Of a stretch of 64,000 bases of DNA, positions 36,292 to 46,917 are shown one piece after another. A model generated the notes under the pieces. It saw only the letters and a list, made by a program, of their open reading frames with translations. It was not told where the DNA came from and did no database searches. Source of the stretch: Parachitinimonas caeni (GTDB taxonomy: Bacteria > Pseudomonadota > Gammaproteobacteria > Burkholderiales > Chitinimonadaceae); assembly GCF_030129945.1 (NCBI RefSeq), contig NZ_JARRAF010000021.1, positions 1 through 64,000 on the forward strand. The letters run 5' to 3'. The position numbers and the translations under genes were made by a program. The first letter of the stretch is position 1. Each line of letters starts with the position of its first letter.

Positions 36292-36843
36292 ATGGCCTTG
36301 ACGCTGCTTCAAGTCGAAACCCTGCTCACGGCCGCCGGCAGCCGCCTGTATGGCGGCGAGGCCGTGAGCCAGCTGCAACATGCTCTGCAAGCAGCGACGC
36401 TGGCGCAAGCCGATGGCGCGGCAGACAGCCTGATCGTCGCCAGCCTGCTGCACGACCTTGGCCATGTGCTGTTCGAGCAGGGGGATGATGATCTGGCCCA
36501 AGGGGAAGACGATCTGCATCAATACCGGATCTTGCCCTTCCTGCGGGGGCTGTTCGATGACGTGGTGTTGGCGCCCATTGGATTGCATGTCGAGGCCAAA
36601 CGCTATCTGTGCTGGCAGAACACTGCCTATCGCAGCAGCTTGTCTGCCGCTTCTCAGGCCAGCCTGGCCTTGCAGGGCGGGCCGATGTCCGACATCGAGG
36701 CCGCCGACTTCATTGCCAGACCCCATGCCCAGGCGGCACTGGCTCTGCGCCGCTATGACGATGCGGCCAAAGACCCGACCGCCAGTACGCCAGCGCTGAT
36801 CCACTTCATGCCGCTGCTCCACGCCCTTGCAGGACAAGCCTGA
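36292..36843 (+). CDS. phosphonate-operon HD-domain protein, PhnZ-like oxygenase
   Basis: 183 residues. HD-domain with the PhnZ ligand set: Y20, E23 and H30, then HDLGH (H54, D55, H58), H76, H99 and K103 (HVEAKRYL), and RRYDD (D156). These line up one-for-one with the di-iron oxygenase PhnZ, which cleaves 1-hydroxy-2-aminoethylphosphonate into glycine and phosphate. PhnY, its hydroxylase partner, is not in the window. The family is also known as a phosphonate-operon HDIG protein of unproved role. The TGA is followed at once by the phnT start, so it is part of the operon. Substrate may be an environmental hydroxy-aminophosphonate. Confidence 0.85.
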   Translation: MALTLLQVETLLTAAGSRLYGGEAVSQLQHALQAATLAQADGAADSLIVASLLHDLGHVLFEQGDDDLAQGEDDLHQYRILPFLRGLFDDVVLAPIGLHVEAKRYLCWQNTAYRSSLSAASQASLALQGGPMSDIEAADFIARPHAQAALALRRYDDAAKDPTASTPALIHFMPLLHALAGQA

Positions 36844-36844
36844 G

Positions 36845-37978
36845 ATGCTACTCAAACAACCCCAGCTGCCTACTCCAGCCGCGACAGGCGCCGTGCCCGA
36901 CTGGCTGCGCTTTGATCGCATCAGCAAACGATTTGGCGCGTTTACGGCGCTCAATGGTGTTGATCTGACCATCCGGCGTGGTGAATTTGTCTGCCTGCTG
37001 GGCCCGAGTGGCTGCGGCAAGACCACGCTGCTGCGGGTGCTGGCGGGCTTGACCGCGCAGGATAGCGGCCAGCTGTATCTGGGGGGGCGTGATATCAGCC
37101 GGCTGCCGCCGGCGGCCCGCGACTACGGCATCGTGTTTCAGTCGTATGCCTTGTTTCCGAATCTCAATGTGGCCGATAACCTGGCCTATGGCTTGCGAAC
37201 GGATCGGGCGAGCAAAGCCCGGCGGGTTGGCGAACTGCTGCAACTGGTGGGCCTGCCCGGTTGCGAGCATAAATACCCGGCCGAGTTATCGGGTGGACAG
37301 CAGCAGCGCGTAGCGCTGGCGCGTGCCTTGGCCCAGTCGCCTAGCCTGCTGTTGCTGGATGAACCGCTGTCAGCACTCGATGCCCAGGTGCGCGAACATC
37401 TGCGGCGCGAGTTGCGGCAACTGCAGCAGAAGCTCGGCGTGACCACCTTGATGGTGACGCATGATCAGGATGAGGCGCTGACCCTGGCAGACACGATTGC
37501 CGTGATGAACCACGGGGTTATCGAGCAGGTAGGCAGCCCTGAGATGATTTATCACCAACCTGCCAGCCGTTTTGTCGCCAACTTCGTCGGCCGCGCCAAC
37601 TGGCTGCCGGTCGAAGTCAGCGAGCAGGGAGAGGTAAGGCTGGCGGGTATCACGCTGGCGTTGCCGGCAACAGCCCTGCCACAGGGCTGGGCTGATATGG
37701 GCTGGCCCAGTACGGCCGAACTGTTCTGCCGGCCGGAGGATGTGCAGGTGGCCCCGCATTGGGCGCCCGGTGACAACGGCTTGATGGCCTTTGTTGAAAG
37801 GGTGGATTTTCTTGGCAATGTGCGGCGCGCCTTGCTGACCCTGGTGACTGCCCGCCAGATCTCGCTCTGGGCGGAGCTGGGGCCGAATGACGCTGGCCTC
37901 GAAGCACTGGTGCCTGGGCAGCTGGTTCCGCTTCATTTGCCGGCTAATCGCTTGCGGCTGTTTGCGGAGGCCGCATGA
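36845..37978 (+). CDS. phnT: putative 2-aminoethylphosphonate ABC transporter, ATP-binding protein
   Basis: 377 residues. Walker A GPSGCGKTT, signature LSGGQQQRVALARAL and Walker B LLLLDEPLSALDAQ, then a TOBE-like C-terminal domain (about 290-370). It powers uptake of the aminophosphonate bound by PhnS through the adjacent permease. The ATG at 36845 begins one base after the previous stop, a common coupling; an in-frame ATG at 36827 overlaps the previous gene and is less likely. The permease start overlaps its stop by four bases. Confidence 0.93.
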   Translation: MLLKQPQLPTPAATGAVPDWLRFDRISKRFGAFTALNGVDLTIRRGEFVCLLGPSGCGKTTLLRVLAGLTAQDSGQLYLGGRDISRLPPAARDYGIVFQSYALFPNLNVADNLAYGLRTDRASKARRVGELLQLVGLPGCEHKYPAELSGGQQQRVALARALAQSPSLLLLDEPLSALDAQVREHLRRELRQLQQKLGVTTLMVTHDQDEALTLADTIAVMNHGVIEQVGSPEMIYHQPASRFVANFVGRANWLPVEVSEQGEVRLAGITLALPATALPQGWADMGWPSTAELFCRPEDVQVAPHWAPGDNGLMAFVERVDFLGNVRRALLTLVTARQISLWAELGPNDAGLEALVPGQLVPLHLPANRLRLFAEAA

Positions 37979-39687
37979 AAGCGCTGCGTTTCTGGTTGGA
38001 AGCGGGGGAGGCCGCCGTGCCGCTGTGGTCGCCCGACCAGCGGGTTGCCCGTGGTCTTGGCTGGCTGGCCGCCATCGGCTTGACGCTGTTCATTGCCCTG
38101 CCATTGCTGGCCATTCTGCTGCAGGCCGTTATCGACAGCGAAAGCGGGCAGTTGAGCCTGGCCCCTGTGCAGGCGGTACTGGCCTCGCCGGGGTTTCTCG
38201 ATAGTCTGCTGGGCAGCCTGACGGTATCGCTGGCAACGGTGGCGCTGGTGCTGCCGACGGCGTTGGTCTTCGCTTTTGCTCTTACCCGCAGTCGTATGCC
38301 GGGGCGTGGGCTGTTCAAACTTCTGGCCTTATCGCCGTTGCTGGCGCCGTCGCTGATGCCGGGGATCTCACTGGTCTACCTGTTCGGCAACCAGGGCTTG
38401 CTCAAGAGCTGGCTGGGCGATGCGTCGATCTATGGCCCCATCGGCATTGTGCTGGGTGAGGCGTTCTACACCTTCCCGCACGCCTTGTTGATTCTGCTGA
38501 CGGCGTTGGCGGTGGCGGATGCCCGCTTGTATGAAGCGGCTGAGACACTCGGCGCCAGCCGGCTGCGGCGACTGCTGACGGTGACCTTGCCTAACGCTCG
38601 CTATGGCCTGATTTCGGCCGGGCTGGTGGTGTTCACGCTGGCGATGACTGACTTCGGTGTCGCCAAGGTGATAGGCGGTCAGTACAAGGTGCTGGCGCTC
38701 GAAGCCTACAAACAGGTGATCGGCCAGCAGAATTTCGGCAAAGGTGCGGTCATCGGCCTGATGCTGTTGTTGCCGGCCGTATTGAGCCTGCTGGTCGAGC
38801 GCTGGGTGGCCGGCAGCCGCAGTGCCAGTCTGGGCGGACGCTCGGTGGCCTTCCATCCGCCCGAAAACCGTTGGCGCGACGGCGCGCTCTGGCTGTTCTG
38901 CGGAGGGGTGCTGATCGGGCTGCTAGCCCTGCTGGGCGTGGCCATGGCGGCGTCGTTCATCAAACTCTGGCCCTATTCGCTGGAGCTGACGCTTGCCCAC
39001 TACGATTTCGACCAGATGGATGGTGGCGGCTGGCAGGCCTTCCGCAACAGCGTGCAAATGGCCGCCTGGACTGCGCTGGTCGGCACCCTGGGGGTGTTCG
39101 GGGTGGCCTATCTGCTGGAAAAAATGCCCCTGCCGCCACTGGCCCGTCAGATCTGCCGCACGCTGGCGCTGCTACCGATGGCGGTGCCGGGGTTGGTGCT
39201 GGGGCTGGGCTATATCTTTTGCTTCAACCATCCCGCCAACCCGCTGCATGGCCTCTACGGCAGTCTGGCGATTCTGGTGCTGGCCACGGTGGCGCACTTC
39301 TACACCACAGCCCATCTGACGATCAGTACCGCACTGCGCCAGCTCGATGGCGAAATCGAAGCGGTATCAGCCACCTTGTGCCGGCCGTTCTGGGTGACGG
39401 TCTGGCGGGTAACGCTCCCCATCTGCCTGCCCGCCCTGTTCGACGTGGCGCGCTTCTTTTTTGTATCGGCCCTGACCACGGTCAGTTGCGTGATCTTCCT
39501 CTACACCCCCGATACCGTACTGGCCGGCGTTGCCGTGCTGAATATGGACGACGCTGGCGAAACGGCGGGTGCCGCAGCCATGGCCACGCTGATTGTCGCC
39601 ACGGCACTCCTTGCTAGCCTGCTGCTGAGCGCGGCAGGTAGTTTGCTCAACCGTCGCGCCCAAGCCTGGCGTGGCCAACCTCACTAA
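37975..39687 (+). CDS. putative 2-aminoethylphosphonate ABC transporter, fused permease
   Basis: 570 residues, about twelve membrane helices in two halves (about 1-280 and 300-570). Each half has an EAA-type loop: EAAETLGASRLRRLLTVTLP and the matching DGEIEAVSATLCRPFWVTVW. Two-domain permeases in the iron/thiamine-like class combine what PhnU and PhnV do separately. The start overlaps phnT by four bases and phnW follows after 21 bp. Function is deduced from the operon. Confidence 0.92.
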   Translation: MKALRFWLEAGEAAVPLWSPDQRVARGLGWLAAIGLTLFIALPLLAILLQAVIDSESGQLSLAPVQAVLASPGFLDSLLGSLTVSLATVALVLPTALVFAFALTRSRMPGRGLFKLLALSPLLAPSLMPGISLVYLFGNQGLLKSWLGDASIYGPIGIVLGEAFYTFPHALLILLTALAVADARLYEAAETLGASRLRRLLTVTLPNARYGLISAGLVVFTLAMTDFGVAKVIGGQYKVLALEAYKQVIGQQNFGKGAVIGLMLLLPAVLSLLVERWVAGSRSASLGGRSVAFHPPENRWRDGALWLFCGGVLIGLLALLGVAMAASFIKLWPYSLELTLAHYDFDQMDGGGWQAFRNSVQMAAWTALVGTLGVFGVAYLLEKMPLPPLARQICRTLALLPMAVPGLVLGLGYIFCFNHPANPLHGLYGSLAILVLATVAHFYTTAHLTISTALRQLDGEIEAVSATLCRPFWVTVWRVTLPICLPALFDVARFFFVSALTTVSCVIFLYTPDTVLAGVAVLNMDDAGETAGAAAMATLIVATALLASLLLSAAGSLLNRRAQAWRGQPH

Positions 39688-39708
39688 CCGAAACGCGAAA
39701 GTCTGACC

Positions 39709-40821
39709 ATGCGAGATCCGATCCTCCTGACTCCCGGCCCGCTTACCACCACCTTGCAAACCAAGACCGCCATGCTCAAGGACTGGGGCTCGTGGGATGC
39801 CGACTTCAACGCGGTGACGGCCGATGTCTGCCAGCGCCTGACGGCACTCATCGACGGCGAGCGGGATTTTGTCTGCGTGCCGCTGCAGGGCTCCGGTACG
39901 TTTGCGGTGGAGGCCGCTGTCGGCACGCTGCTGCCGCGAGACGGCAAATTGCTGGTGCTGGTGAATGGGGCGTATGGCAAGCGTCTGGCCCGCCTCACCG
40001 AGATGATGGGGCGCGCCGTCAGCGTGCTCGACTTCGGTGAGACTGCGCCGGTGGACCCGGCTCGCGTGGCGGCGGCGCTGGCTGGCGATGCGACGATCAG
40101 CCATGTCGGCGTGATCTACTGCGAAACCAGCACCGGCATTCTCAACCCGCTGGCAGAGATTGCCGGGGTGGTGGCACGGGCGGGGCGTCGCCTGATCATC
40201 GATGCCATGAGCGCACTCGGTGCCTTGCCGCTGTCGGCGCAGGAAATCGCTTTCGATGCGGTCATCGCTTCCAGCAATAAATGCCTGGAAGGCGTGCCGG
40301 GCATGGGCTTTGTGCTGGCGCGACGTGAACGCCTGCAGCAAGCGATGGGCAACGCCCATTCGCTGTCGCTCGATCTGCATGACCAGTGGACGTATATGCA
40401 GAAAACCGGCCAATGGCGCTACACACCGCCGACGCATGTGGTAGCCGCCTTGCAGGCAGCGCTCGACCAATATGACGCCGAGGGCGGCCGGCCGGCGCGA
40501 CTCGCCCGCTATCAGGCCAACTGCGAGGCGCTGATTCAGGGTCTGCGCGAGCTGGGCCTGCAACCCTTCCTGCCAGCCGAGATCCAGGCGCCCATCATCA
40601 TCACCGTTCATGCCCCTGCTGTGCCGGCTTACCGTTTCGGCGACTTATACCAGCGCGTCAAGGACCGGGGCTTTGTGCTGTATCCGGGCAAGCTGACCGA
40701 AGTCGAAACTTTCCGTGTCGGCTGTATCGGCGCTATCGGCAGCGCCGAGATTGCTCAGGCTGTCCATGCGATTGGCGATGCCCTGGCCGAGCTAGGCGCC
40801 GCCTGCGGCCGGCCAAAATAA
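39709..40821 (+). CDS. phnW: 2-aminoethylphosphonate-pyruvate transaminase
   Basis: 370 residues. It moves the amino group of 2-aminoethylphosphonate to pyruvate, giving phosphonoacetaldehyde and alanine, with PLP. N-terminus [19 protein letters not shown] is typical of this class V aminotransferase. The PLP lysine is K191 in [12 protein letters not shown]. It is followed after 22 bp by phnX, which takes its product. Confidence 0.96.
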   Translation: MRDPILLTPGPLTTTLQTKTAMLKDWGSWDADFNAVTADVCQRLTALIDGERDFVCVPLQGSGTFAVEAAVGTLLPRDGKLLVLVNGAYGKRLARLTEMMGRAVSVLDFGETAPVDPARVAAALAGDATISHVGVIYCETSTGILNPLAEIAGVVARAGRRLIIDAMSALGALPLSAQEIAFDAVIASSNKCLEGVPGMGFVLARRERLQQAMGNAHSLSLDLHDQWTYMQKTGQWRYTPPTHVVAALQAALDQYDAEGGRPARLARYQANCEALIQGLRELGLQPFLPAEIQAPIIITVHAPAVPAYRFGDLYQRVKDRGFVLYPGKLTEVETFRVGCIGAIGSAEIAQAVHAIGDALAELGAACGRPK

Positions 40822-40843
40822 ATATCTGACTGAAAGAGCTGCC

Positions 40844-41674
40844 ATGTATCACTACCAACGACGTTATACCGGCCCGCTGGAGGCCATTATCTTTGACTGG
40901 GCGGGAACGCTGGTCGATTACGGCTCATTTGCGCCGACGCAGGTGCTGATAGATGCCTTCGCCGGCCTGGGCGTGGAAGTCTCGCTGGCGGAAGCGCGGC
41001 TGCCGATGGGGCTGGCCAAGTGGGACCACATCCAGGCGCTGGGGCAACAAGCTGCCGTGGCGGCCCGCTGGCAGGCCCGGCACGGTCGCCCGATGCAAAA
41101 GGAAGATGTTGATGCGGTCTACGCCCGTTTCATGCCGCTGCAGGTCGAGCGGGTGGCCCAGTATTCCGACGCCATCGAAGGCGTTGCGGCCTTGCTGGAG
41201 CAGTTGAAGGCACGCGGGCTCAAGATAGGCTCCTGCTCGGGTTACCCGCGTGTGGTGATGGACCGCCTGCTGCCACATGCGGCGGCACAGGGCATCCGCC
41301 CGGACTGTGCGATTGCCACGGATGACCTGAAACCCGGCGGCCGGCCCGGTCCGTGGATGGCTCTGGCCAATATGATCGAGTTGGGCGTTCGTCATGTCGC
41401 GGCCTGCGTCAAAGTCGATGACACCGTTCCCGGTATCGACGAAGGACTGAATGCCGGCATGTGGACGGTGGGTCTGGCGCTGTCCGGTAATGAAATGGGG
41501 CTGACCTCGGCCGAGGTAGCGGCGCTGTCGCCAGCCGAGCGGCAGGCGCGGCGGCAGCGGGCCGCCCAGAAGCTGGCACAGGCCGGTGCCCACTTTGTGA
41601 TAGATACCGTGGCCGATCTGCCAGCCGTTCTGGCCGAGATCGAAGCCCGGCTGGCGCGTGGCGAGCAGCCGTGA
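40844..41674 (+). CDS. phnX: phosphonoacetaldehyde hydrolase (phosphonatase)
   Basis: 276 residues of the HAD superfamily. It breaks the C-P bond of phosphonoacetaldehyde, giving acetaldehyde and phosphate. Nucleophile D18 is in [11 protein letters not shown]; the Schiff-base lysine is K59 in MGLAKWDHI; motif [21 protein letters not shown] is near 190. A GAAAGAGCTGCC ribosome site precedes the ATG. The next gene starts inside its stop (GTGA overlap). Confidence 0.96.
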   Translation: MYHYQRRYTGPLEAIIFDWAGTLVDYGSFAPTQVLIDAFAGLGVEVSLAEARLPMGLAKWDHIQALGQQAAVAARWQARHGRPMQKEDVDAVYARFMPLQVERVAQYSDAIEGVAALLEQLKARGLKIGSCSGYPRVVMDRLLPHAAAQGIRPDCAIATDDLKPGGRPGPWMALANMIELGVRHVAACVKVDDTVPGIDEGLNAGMWTVGLALSGNEMGLTSAEVAALSPAERQARRQRAAQKLAQAGAHFVIDTVADLPAVLAEIEARLARGEQP

Positions 41675-42777
41675 ACCTGCGCCACTGCGATCTGGCGATC
41701 GTTGGCGCCGGCATCATCGGCCTGGCCCACGCGCTGGCGGCGGCCCGGCAGGGCCGGCAGGTGACGGTGTTTGAACGCGATCGCTGCAGCAACGGTGCCT
41801 CCATCCGCAATTTTGGTCTTGGCCTATGTCTGGGCCAACCGCCTGGTGAGTTACTGGAGCTGGCGCAACGGAGCCGTGAAGTCTGGCTGGAAGTGCTGGC
41901 AGCCACCGGCTGCTGGCATAAGGCTGAAGGCAGCCTTATCGTCGCCCGCACCGCGCGGGAGTGGTCACTGCTGCAGGAATTCCAGGCTCGCTATGGTGAG
42001 GTCTACCAGAGCCGCCTGCTGACCGCGGCCGAGGTGGCGCGCATCGGTGCCGCAGGGGTTGGCGGGCTCTATGGCCCGCACGAAATTGCGCTGGAGTCGC
42101 GACGGGCTGTGCCGCAACTTGCCCGTTGGCTGGCCGAGCACTGGGGGGTGCGCTTCGAGTATCAGACCCAGGTTCTGGGGGCGGATCTGCCCCGCCTGCA
42201 GACCTCGCGTGGCGAGTGGCGGGCAGAGCAGCTGATGGTGTGCAGCGGCCACGATTTCCAGACCTTGTTCGCGGATGCCTTCAGCGCACTCGACCTGCAA
42301 TGCTGCAGTCTGCAGATGCTACGGCTGGCCAACCCCGGCCGGCTGCTGGGGCCGGCGCTGCTGACGGGGCTGTCGTGCCTGCACTATCCTTCGTTTGCCG
42401 GATTGCGTGGCGTGGCGGCCGTGCGGGCAGAAGTTGCCGAGCGCGAGCCGGCGCTGCTGGCGCATGGGATACATCTGATCGTGCAGCAGGTGGGCGAGAC
42501 GGGTGAACTGATCGTTGGCGACTCGCACCACTACGCCACAACGCCCGCACCGTTTTGCTCGGCAGCGGTTGATGACCACTTGCTGCAGCTGGCGCAAACC
42601 CTGCTGGGGCAGGATCTGACCGTGCTGGAGCGCTGGCAGGGTGTCTATGCCAGTGGTCCCAAACCTTATGAACGACTGCAGATGGCCGAGGGGGTCAGTG
42701 CGCTCGCCATGACTTCCGGTATCGGCATGAGCATCGGCTTTGCTCTGGCGGAGGCGACCTTGCGGTCGGGAGAATGA
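41671..42777 (+). CDS. FAD-dependent oxidoreductase of phosphonate operons (TIGR03364 type)
   Basis: 368 residues of the DAO family. The dinucleotide fold is [20 protein letters not shown] (8-27), and the end carries a typical [12 protein letters not shown] flavin loop. This clade recurs next to phosphonatase genes and has been proposed, and in part shown, to oxidise aminophosphonates such as N-methyl or hydroxy variants of aminoethylphosphonate to phosphonoacetaldehyde or similar. It would widen the range of compounds that PhnX can use. The start is GTG at 41671, overlapping the phnX stop by four bases. Confidence 0.88.
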   Translation: MNLRHCDLAIVGAGIIGLAHALAAARQGRQVTVFERDRCSNGASIRNFGLGLCLGQPPGELLELAQRSREVWLEVLAATGCWHKAEGSLIVARTAREWSLLQEFQARYGEVYQSRLLTAAEVARIGAAGVGGLYGPHEIALESRRAVPQLARWLAEHWGVRFEYQTQVLGADLPRLQTSRGEWRAEQLMVCSGHDFQTLFADAFSALDLQCCSLQMLRLANPGRLLGPALLTGLSCLHYPSFAGLRGVAAVRAEVAEREPALLAHGIHLIVQQVGETGELIVGDSHHYATTPAPFCSAAVDDHLLQLAQTLLGQDLTVLERWQGVYASGPKPYERLQMAEGVSALAMTSGIGMSIGFALAEATLRSGE

Positions 42778-42786
42778 AAGATCGAC

Positions 42787-43551
42787 ATGACTTTGCAGAA
42801 TCGCCCTGAAACCTTGGTGGAAACCCCCGTGTCGCGTCGTACGGGCACCGCCGTATGGCGGCAGATCGAAGAAGTGCTGGCGGCCGACATTGTGGCGGGG
42901 CGCCTGAGTGGTCGTCTGCCCAATGAAACCGAGCTGGCGGGCCGTTTCGGGGTGAATCGCCACACCGTGCGACAGGCGGTCAAAGCGCTGGCCGAGCGGG
43001 GGGTGCTGGACGTCGTGCATGGCAAAGGCACGTTTGTCCGTGATGAGGTGATTGATTACCAGGTGGGCCGCCGTAGCCGGCTGGCGCATAGCGTGGCCCG
43101 GCAAAGGCGGGTGGGCAATAGCCGCTTGCTGGGAAGTCAGGTGCGGGTGGCGACTGCCGACATCCAGAAGCTGCTGGAACTCCCGGCAGGCAGCGAAGTG
43201 GAGCAGATCGACTCGTGGGACGTGGTGGATGGCCGGGTGATCGGTGTCTGTACCCAGTACTTTCCGTTACCCCGCTTTGCCGGCTTTGCCAGCGTCTACG
43301 CCCGGTTGGGCAAAACCCACGAAGCGCTGGCCGAGTTTGGGGTGACCGACTTCCAGCGCAAACTGAGCCGGATCACCGCCCGTCTGCCAGATCGCGATAT
43401 GGCCGAACAACTGCAGCAACCTGCCACGCTGCCGGTGCTGGTGGTGGAGACGGTGTATGTCGATGAAACCGGCCAGCCGATTGAATACGGCCTCTCGTAT
43501 TTCTCGGCGACGTCGGTACAGCTGGTGATAGAGCCAGAAATGACGGCTTGA
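42787..43551 (+). CDS. phnF: PhnF-type GntR-family regulator
   Basis: 254 residues. GntR winged helix at about 17-80 (AGRFGVNRHTVRQAVKALAE is the recognition part), then a UTRA ligand domain (about 95-250). This HutC/FarR-type group includes the PhnF regulators of phosphonate operons. As the last gene of the operon it probably controls it, perhaps through the site at 35188. The gap to the preceding gene is nine bp. Whether it senses the substrate or a product is unknown. Confidence 0.88.
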   Translation: MTLQNRPETLVETPVSRRTGTAVWRQIEEVLAADIVAGRLSGRLPNETELAGRFGVNRHTVRQAVKALAERGVLDVVHGKGTFVRDEVIDYQVGRRSRLAHSVARQRRVGNSRLLGSQVRVATADIQKLLELPAGSEVEQIDSWDVVDGRVIGVCTQYFPLPRFAGFASVYARLGKTHEALAEFGVTDFQRKLSRITARLPDRDMAEQLQQPATLPVLVVETVYVDETGQPIEYGLSYFSATSVQLVIEPEMTA

Positions 43552-43552
43552 A

Positions 43553-43598
43553 AGCAATTTGCAAACTGGCGGCACGGCCGCTCAGTTTGCAAATTGCT
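43553..43598. terminator. large hairpin after the phosphonate operon
   Basis: AGCAATTTGCAAACTG (43553) and CAGTTTGCAAATTGCT (43583) form a perfect 16-bp stem, and the loop itself folds further (GCGGC with GCCGC). It starts one base after the phnF stop and lies between phnF and the facing YgiQ-type gene. No T-run is present, so it is a bidirectional or stabilising hairpin. Confidence 0.6.
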
Positions 43599-43650
43599 GG
43601 TCGAGGTGGTTGAGGTTTGTGGAAGGGTGCGAGTTCAAGACCTTCAGAGC

Positions 43651-45873
43651 CTAGCGCACCCTTGGTTTGGTTCCACTGGTCTTTTTTCCTTTGCCGTTGC
43701 CCAGCTTGGGCTGACTGCCCCGCGCCAGCGGCTGCCGGGGTTGCGGCTGACGCGGCATCGGGTTGGGTGTGCCAGGGCCACCACCGCCACGGGCATTGCC
43801 ACGCGGGGCTGGTTGCAGCTGTTCACCGGGGCGGGCCGGGGGTACCAGATGGTGCGGACTGTTGCCGATCAGATCGGCACGACCCATCGCAAACAGGGCC
43901 TCACGCAACATCGGCCAGCTTTCCGGGTCGTGGTAGCGCAAAAAAGCTTTATGCAGCTTGCGTTGCTTGGCATCGCGCACGACTTCGACCTTTTCTGAAC
44001 TACGCGCCAGCTTCTTCAACGGATTACGACGGGTGTGCCACATCGTTGTCGCCATCGCCATCGGTGTGGGCGTGAAGGCCTGCACCTGATCTGGCCGGAA
44101 ATTATTCTGCTTCAGCCACAGTGCCAGGTTCAGCATGTCTTCATCGGTGGTGCCGGGGTGAGCGGCGATGAAGTAGGGAATCAGATACTGCTTTTTGCCA
44201 GCCTGCTTTGAATAACGGTCGAACAGCTCGCGAAAGCGCTCGAAGGTATCGACACCGGGCTTCATCATCTTGGCCAGCGGGCCGGATTCGGTGTGCTCCG
44301 GGGCGATTTTCAGATAGCCGCTGACGTGGTGAGTGACCAGCTCCTTGATGTATTCCGGCGAGCGCACGGCGATGTCGTAACGCAAGCCCGAACCGATGGT
44401 GATCTTCTTCACGCCCGGAATGGCACGTGCCTTGCGGTAGAGCTGGACCAGCGAGGAGTGATCGGTATTGAGGTTCTCGCAAATGCCGGGGTAGACGCAG
44501 CTGAGCCTGCGGCAGGCGCTTTCGATTTTTGGATCTTTGCAGGCCAGCCGGTACATATTGGCTGTGGGGCCGCCCAGATCGGTGATATGGCCGGTGAAGC
44601 CACGGGTCTTGTCGCGGATCTCTTCGACCTCACGCAGGATGGATTCTTCAGACCGGCTCTGGATGATGCGACCTTCGTGCTCGGTAATCGAGCAGAAGGT
44701 ACAGCCGCCAAAACAACCCCGCATGATGTTGATCGAGAACCGGATCATCTCCCAGGCCGGGATATGCGCGTCGCCATAGCTTGGATGCGGGTTACGGGCG
44801 TAATGCAGACCATAGATGTAATCCATCTCGGGCGTGGTCAGCGGAATCGGTGGTGGGTTGATCCAGACATCGCGTTCGCCATGCTGCTGCACCAAGGCGC
44901 GGGCATTGCCGGGGTTGCTTTCAAGGTGCAGCACCCGGCTGGCGTGGGCATACAGTACCGGGTCGTAGGCCACTGCCTCGTAGGCAGGCAGGCGTACCAC
45001 GGTTTTCTGACGGGCTTCGAGTTTGGCACGCAGGCGCTCGGCCTTGCTGATAAGGCGGATCGGCTGGGTGCCTTCCGGCAGCTCTGCGCCTGCCAGCTGC
45101 TTGGGCTGTTCCGGCTCCATCGCATACGGGTCGGGGTGGGCATCGACACGACCGGGGGTATCGACCGTGGTTGAGTCTTCCTCGCTCCAGCCGGCATCGG
45201 GCCGCCAGCCCTGCGGCACGATAAAGGCCGTGCCACGCAGATCCCGCATTTCCCGCAGCTTTTCGCCGGCAGCGGCACGATGGGCAATATCGACCAAGGC
45301 GCGTTCGGCATTGCCAAACAACAGAATGTCGGCCTTGGCGTAGATCAGCGCGGATTGACGGACCTTGTCGCTCCAGTAGTCGTACTGGGCAATCCGGCGC
45401 AGGCTGGCCTCAATGCCACCGATCATGATCTGCACACCGGGGAAGGCTTCACGGCAGCGCTGGGAATAGAGGGTGACGGCACGGTCCGGGCGTTTGTCGG
45501 GGGCGCCGTGCGGGGTGTAGGCATCATCCGACCTAGGCCGACGGTCAGCCGTGTAGCGGTTGATCATCGAATCCATATTGCCGGCCGTCACCCCAAAGAA
45601 CAGCCGGGGTTTGCCCAGTGCCTTGAAGGGTTCGGCGCTATGCCAGTCGGGCTGCGCCAGGATCCCGACGCGAAATCCCTGAGCCTCCAGCAGTCGGCCG
45701 ATCAATGCCATGCCAAAACTTGGGTGGTCGATGTAGGCATCGCCAGTCACCAGAATAATGTCGCATTCGTCCCAGCCCAGCTTTGTCATCTCCTCGCGGC
45801 TCATCGGCAGGAAGGGGGCAGGACGTTTGATCGGATTACGGGCCAGATCTTGAATCGGAGTCGGTGAATTCAT
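43651..45873 (-). CDS. YgiQ-family radical SAM protein
   Basis: 740 residues. A domain of the YgiQ N-terminal type ([20 protein letters not shown]) comes first. The radical SAM core carries the iron-sulfur motif CFGGCTFC (C387, C391, C394). The C-terminal tail from about 690 is Pro/Arg/Gly-rich. No reaction is known for YgiQ proteins. The frame continues to a TTG at 45885; ATG at 45873 is preferred, though no clear ribosome site is seen. Confidence 0.9.
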   Translation of the reverse strand: MNSPTPIQDLARNPIKRPAPFLPMSREEMTKLGWDECDIILVTGDAYIDHPSFGMALIGRLLEAQGFRVGILAQPDWHSAEPFKALGKPRLFFGVTAGNMDSMINRYTADRRPRSDDAYTPHGAPDKRPDRAVTLYSQRCREAFPGVQIMIGGIEASLRRIAQYDYWSDKVRQSALIYAKADILLFGNAERALVDIAHRAAAGEKLREMRDLRGTAFIVPQGWRPDAGWSEEDSTTVDTPGRVDAHPDPYAMEPEQPKQLAGAELPEGTQPIRLISKAERLRAKLEARQKTVVRLPAYEAVAYDPVLYAHASRVLHLESNPGNARALVQQHGERDVWINPPPIPLTTPEMDYIYGLHYARNPHPSYGDAHIPAWEMIRFSINIMRGCFGGCTFCSITEHEGRIIQSRSEESILREVEEIRDKTRGFTGHITDLGGPTANMYRLACKDPKIESACRRLSCVYPGICENLNTDHSSLVQLYRKARAIPGVKKITIGSGLRYDIAVRSPEYIKELVTHHVSGYLKIAPEHTESGPLAKMMKPGVDTFERFRELFDRYSKQAGKKQYLIPYFIAAHPGTTDEDMLNLALWLKQNNFRPDQVQAFTPTPMAMATTMWHTRRNPLKKLARSSEKVEVVRDAKQRKLHKAFLRYHDPESWPMLREALFAMGRADLIGNSPHHLVPPARPGEQLQPAPRGNARGGGGPGTPNPMPRQPQPRQPLARGSQPKLGNGKGKKTSGTKPRVR

Positions 45874-46094
45874 TCGGTTCAGCAAAAAACGCAGAGCAAT
45901 CGGCTATTGTCTCAGAGTTGACGGTTGCTGCAGATAAATAATGTTTGATTTTCATCGGGATAAGCGGCTTTACGATGTGAGCGGAGCGGCCGGCAGTCGT
46001 GTCAGCCTGGGTGAGGTGAAGAAAATCTGCCGTCTGGCAGTTTGGACCTTCATTGCGGAATTTCAGCTGCTAGGCTGATAGCGGGTTCTGCAAC

Positions 46095-46874
46095 ATGAGG
46101 CTCGTCATGTGCATTCTTCGTTGGCAATGGCTGGTGTGGGCGGGGCTGTGTGTCAGTTCGCCGGCTAAGGCAGCCAGTGAGCTGATTCATGTTTATGTCG
46201 ATGCGCTGACGCCGCCGATGGTGATTCTTAGCCAAGGTAACCAGGCGGAGGCCGGGGCGCTGATCGAAGTGGTGGATGCGCTCGGGCAGGAACTGGCGGT
46301 CAAGGTTCGGCATATGGCTGTCTCGCGCAAACGGCTGGAGCCAACCTTGCTGGGTGGCAAGGCGCATATTGGTTGCTATTTCAATCCGCAGTGGGCCCAG
46401 GCGCGGGATGCCCTGCTCTGGTCTGATCCGGTCATGCCGCAGGTAGAGCGGGTCGTTACGCTGACCCGGCAGGGGCTGCAGATTAATCAGATCGAAGATT
46501 TTCGTGGCCGGAGAGTCGCGCTGATGCTGGGGTATGTGTACCCATCGCTGCAATCGCTTGAGGCCAATGGGGCGGTAACCCGCCTTGATGAAACCAAGGT
46601 CGATGCCCAGTTCCGGCTGGTTATACGTGGTCTGGCTGACCTGCTGGTACAGGCAGAACCGGTTATTGCCGACTATCTGCACCGCAATCCGGGGCATGAA
46701 AAGTCATTTACGGTGCAGCCTATGTTGTTCTCCGCTACCCCAACCTATTGTGCGGTCTCGCCACAGTCACCGTATTCCCTCGACAAGATCAATGCAGCGC
46801 TGAAACGACTGGTGGTCGCAGGTCGGATCGACGCGATTCTTGACCGTTACCAATTAAGCCGGATGCCGCGATGA
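46095..46874 (+). CDS. periplasmic solute-binding protein, family 3-like
   Basis: 259 residues. Signal peptide to about 27 (LVWAGLCVSSPAKAA). Fold of amino acid-type binding proteins: the typical middle DFRGRRVALMLGYVYPSL and a C-terminal LVVAGRIDAILDRYQLS. It has no permease or ATPase gene nearby and may act with a distant transporter or as a sensor. Ligand unknown. The next binding-protein gene begins 43 bp downstream. Confidence 0.82.
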   Translation: MRLVMCILRWQWLVWAGLCVSSPAKAASELIHVYVDALTPPMVILSQGNQAEAGALIEVVDALGQELAVKVRHMAVSRKRLEPTLLGGKAHIGCYFNPQWAQARDALLWSDPVMPQVERVVTLTRQGLQINQIEDFRGRRVALMLGYVYPSLQSLEANGAVTRLDETKVDAQFRLVIRGLADLLVQAEPVIADYLHRNPGHEKSFTVQPMLFSATPTYCAVSPQSPYSLDKINAALKRLVVAGRIDAILDRYQLSRMPR

Positions 46875-46917
46875 GTGGCGCTGGCGCCTTGTTGTCCCCA
46901 TTCAAAAGGAGTTTGAC

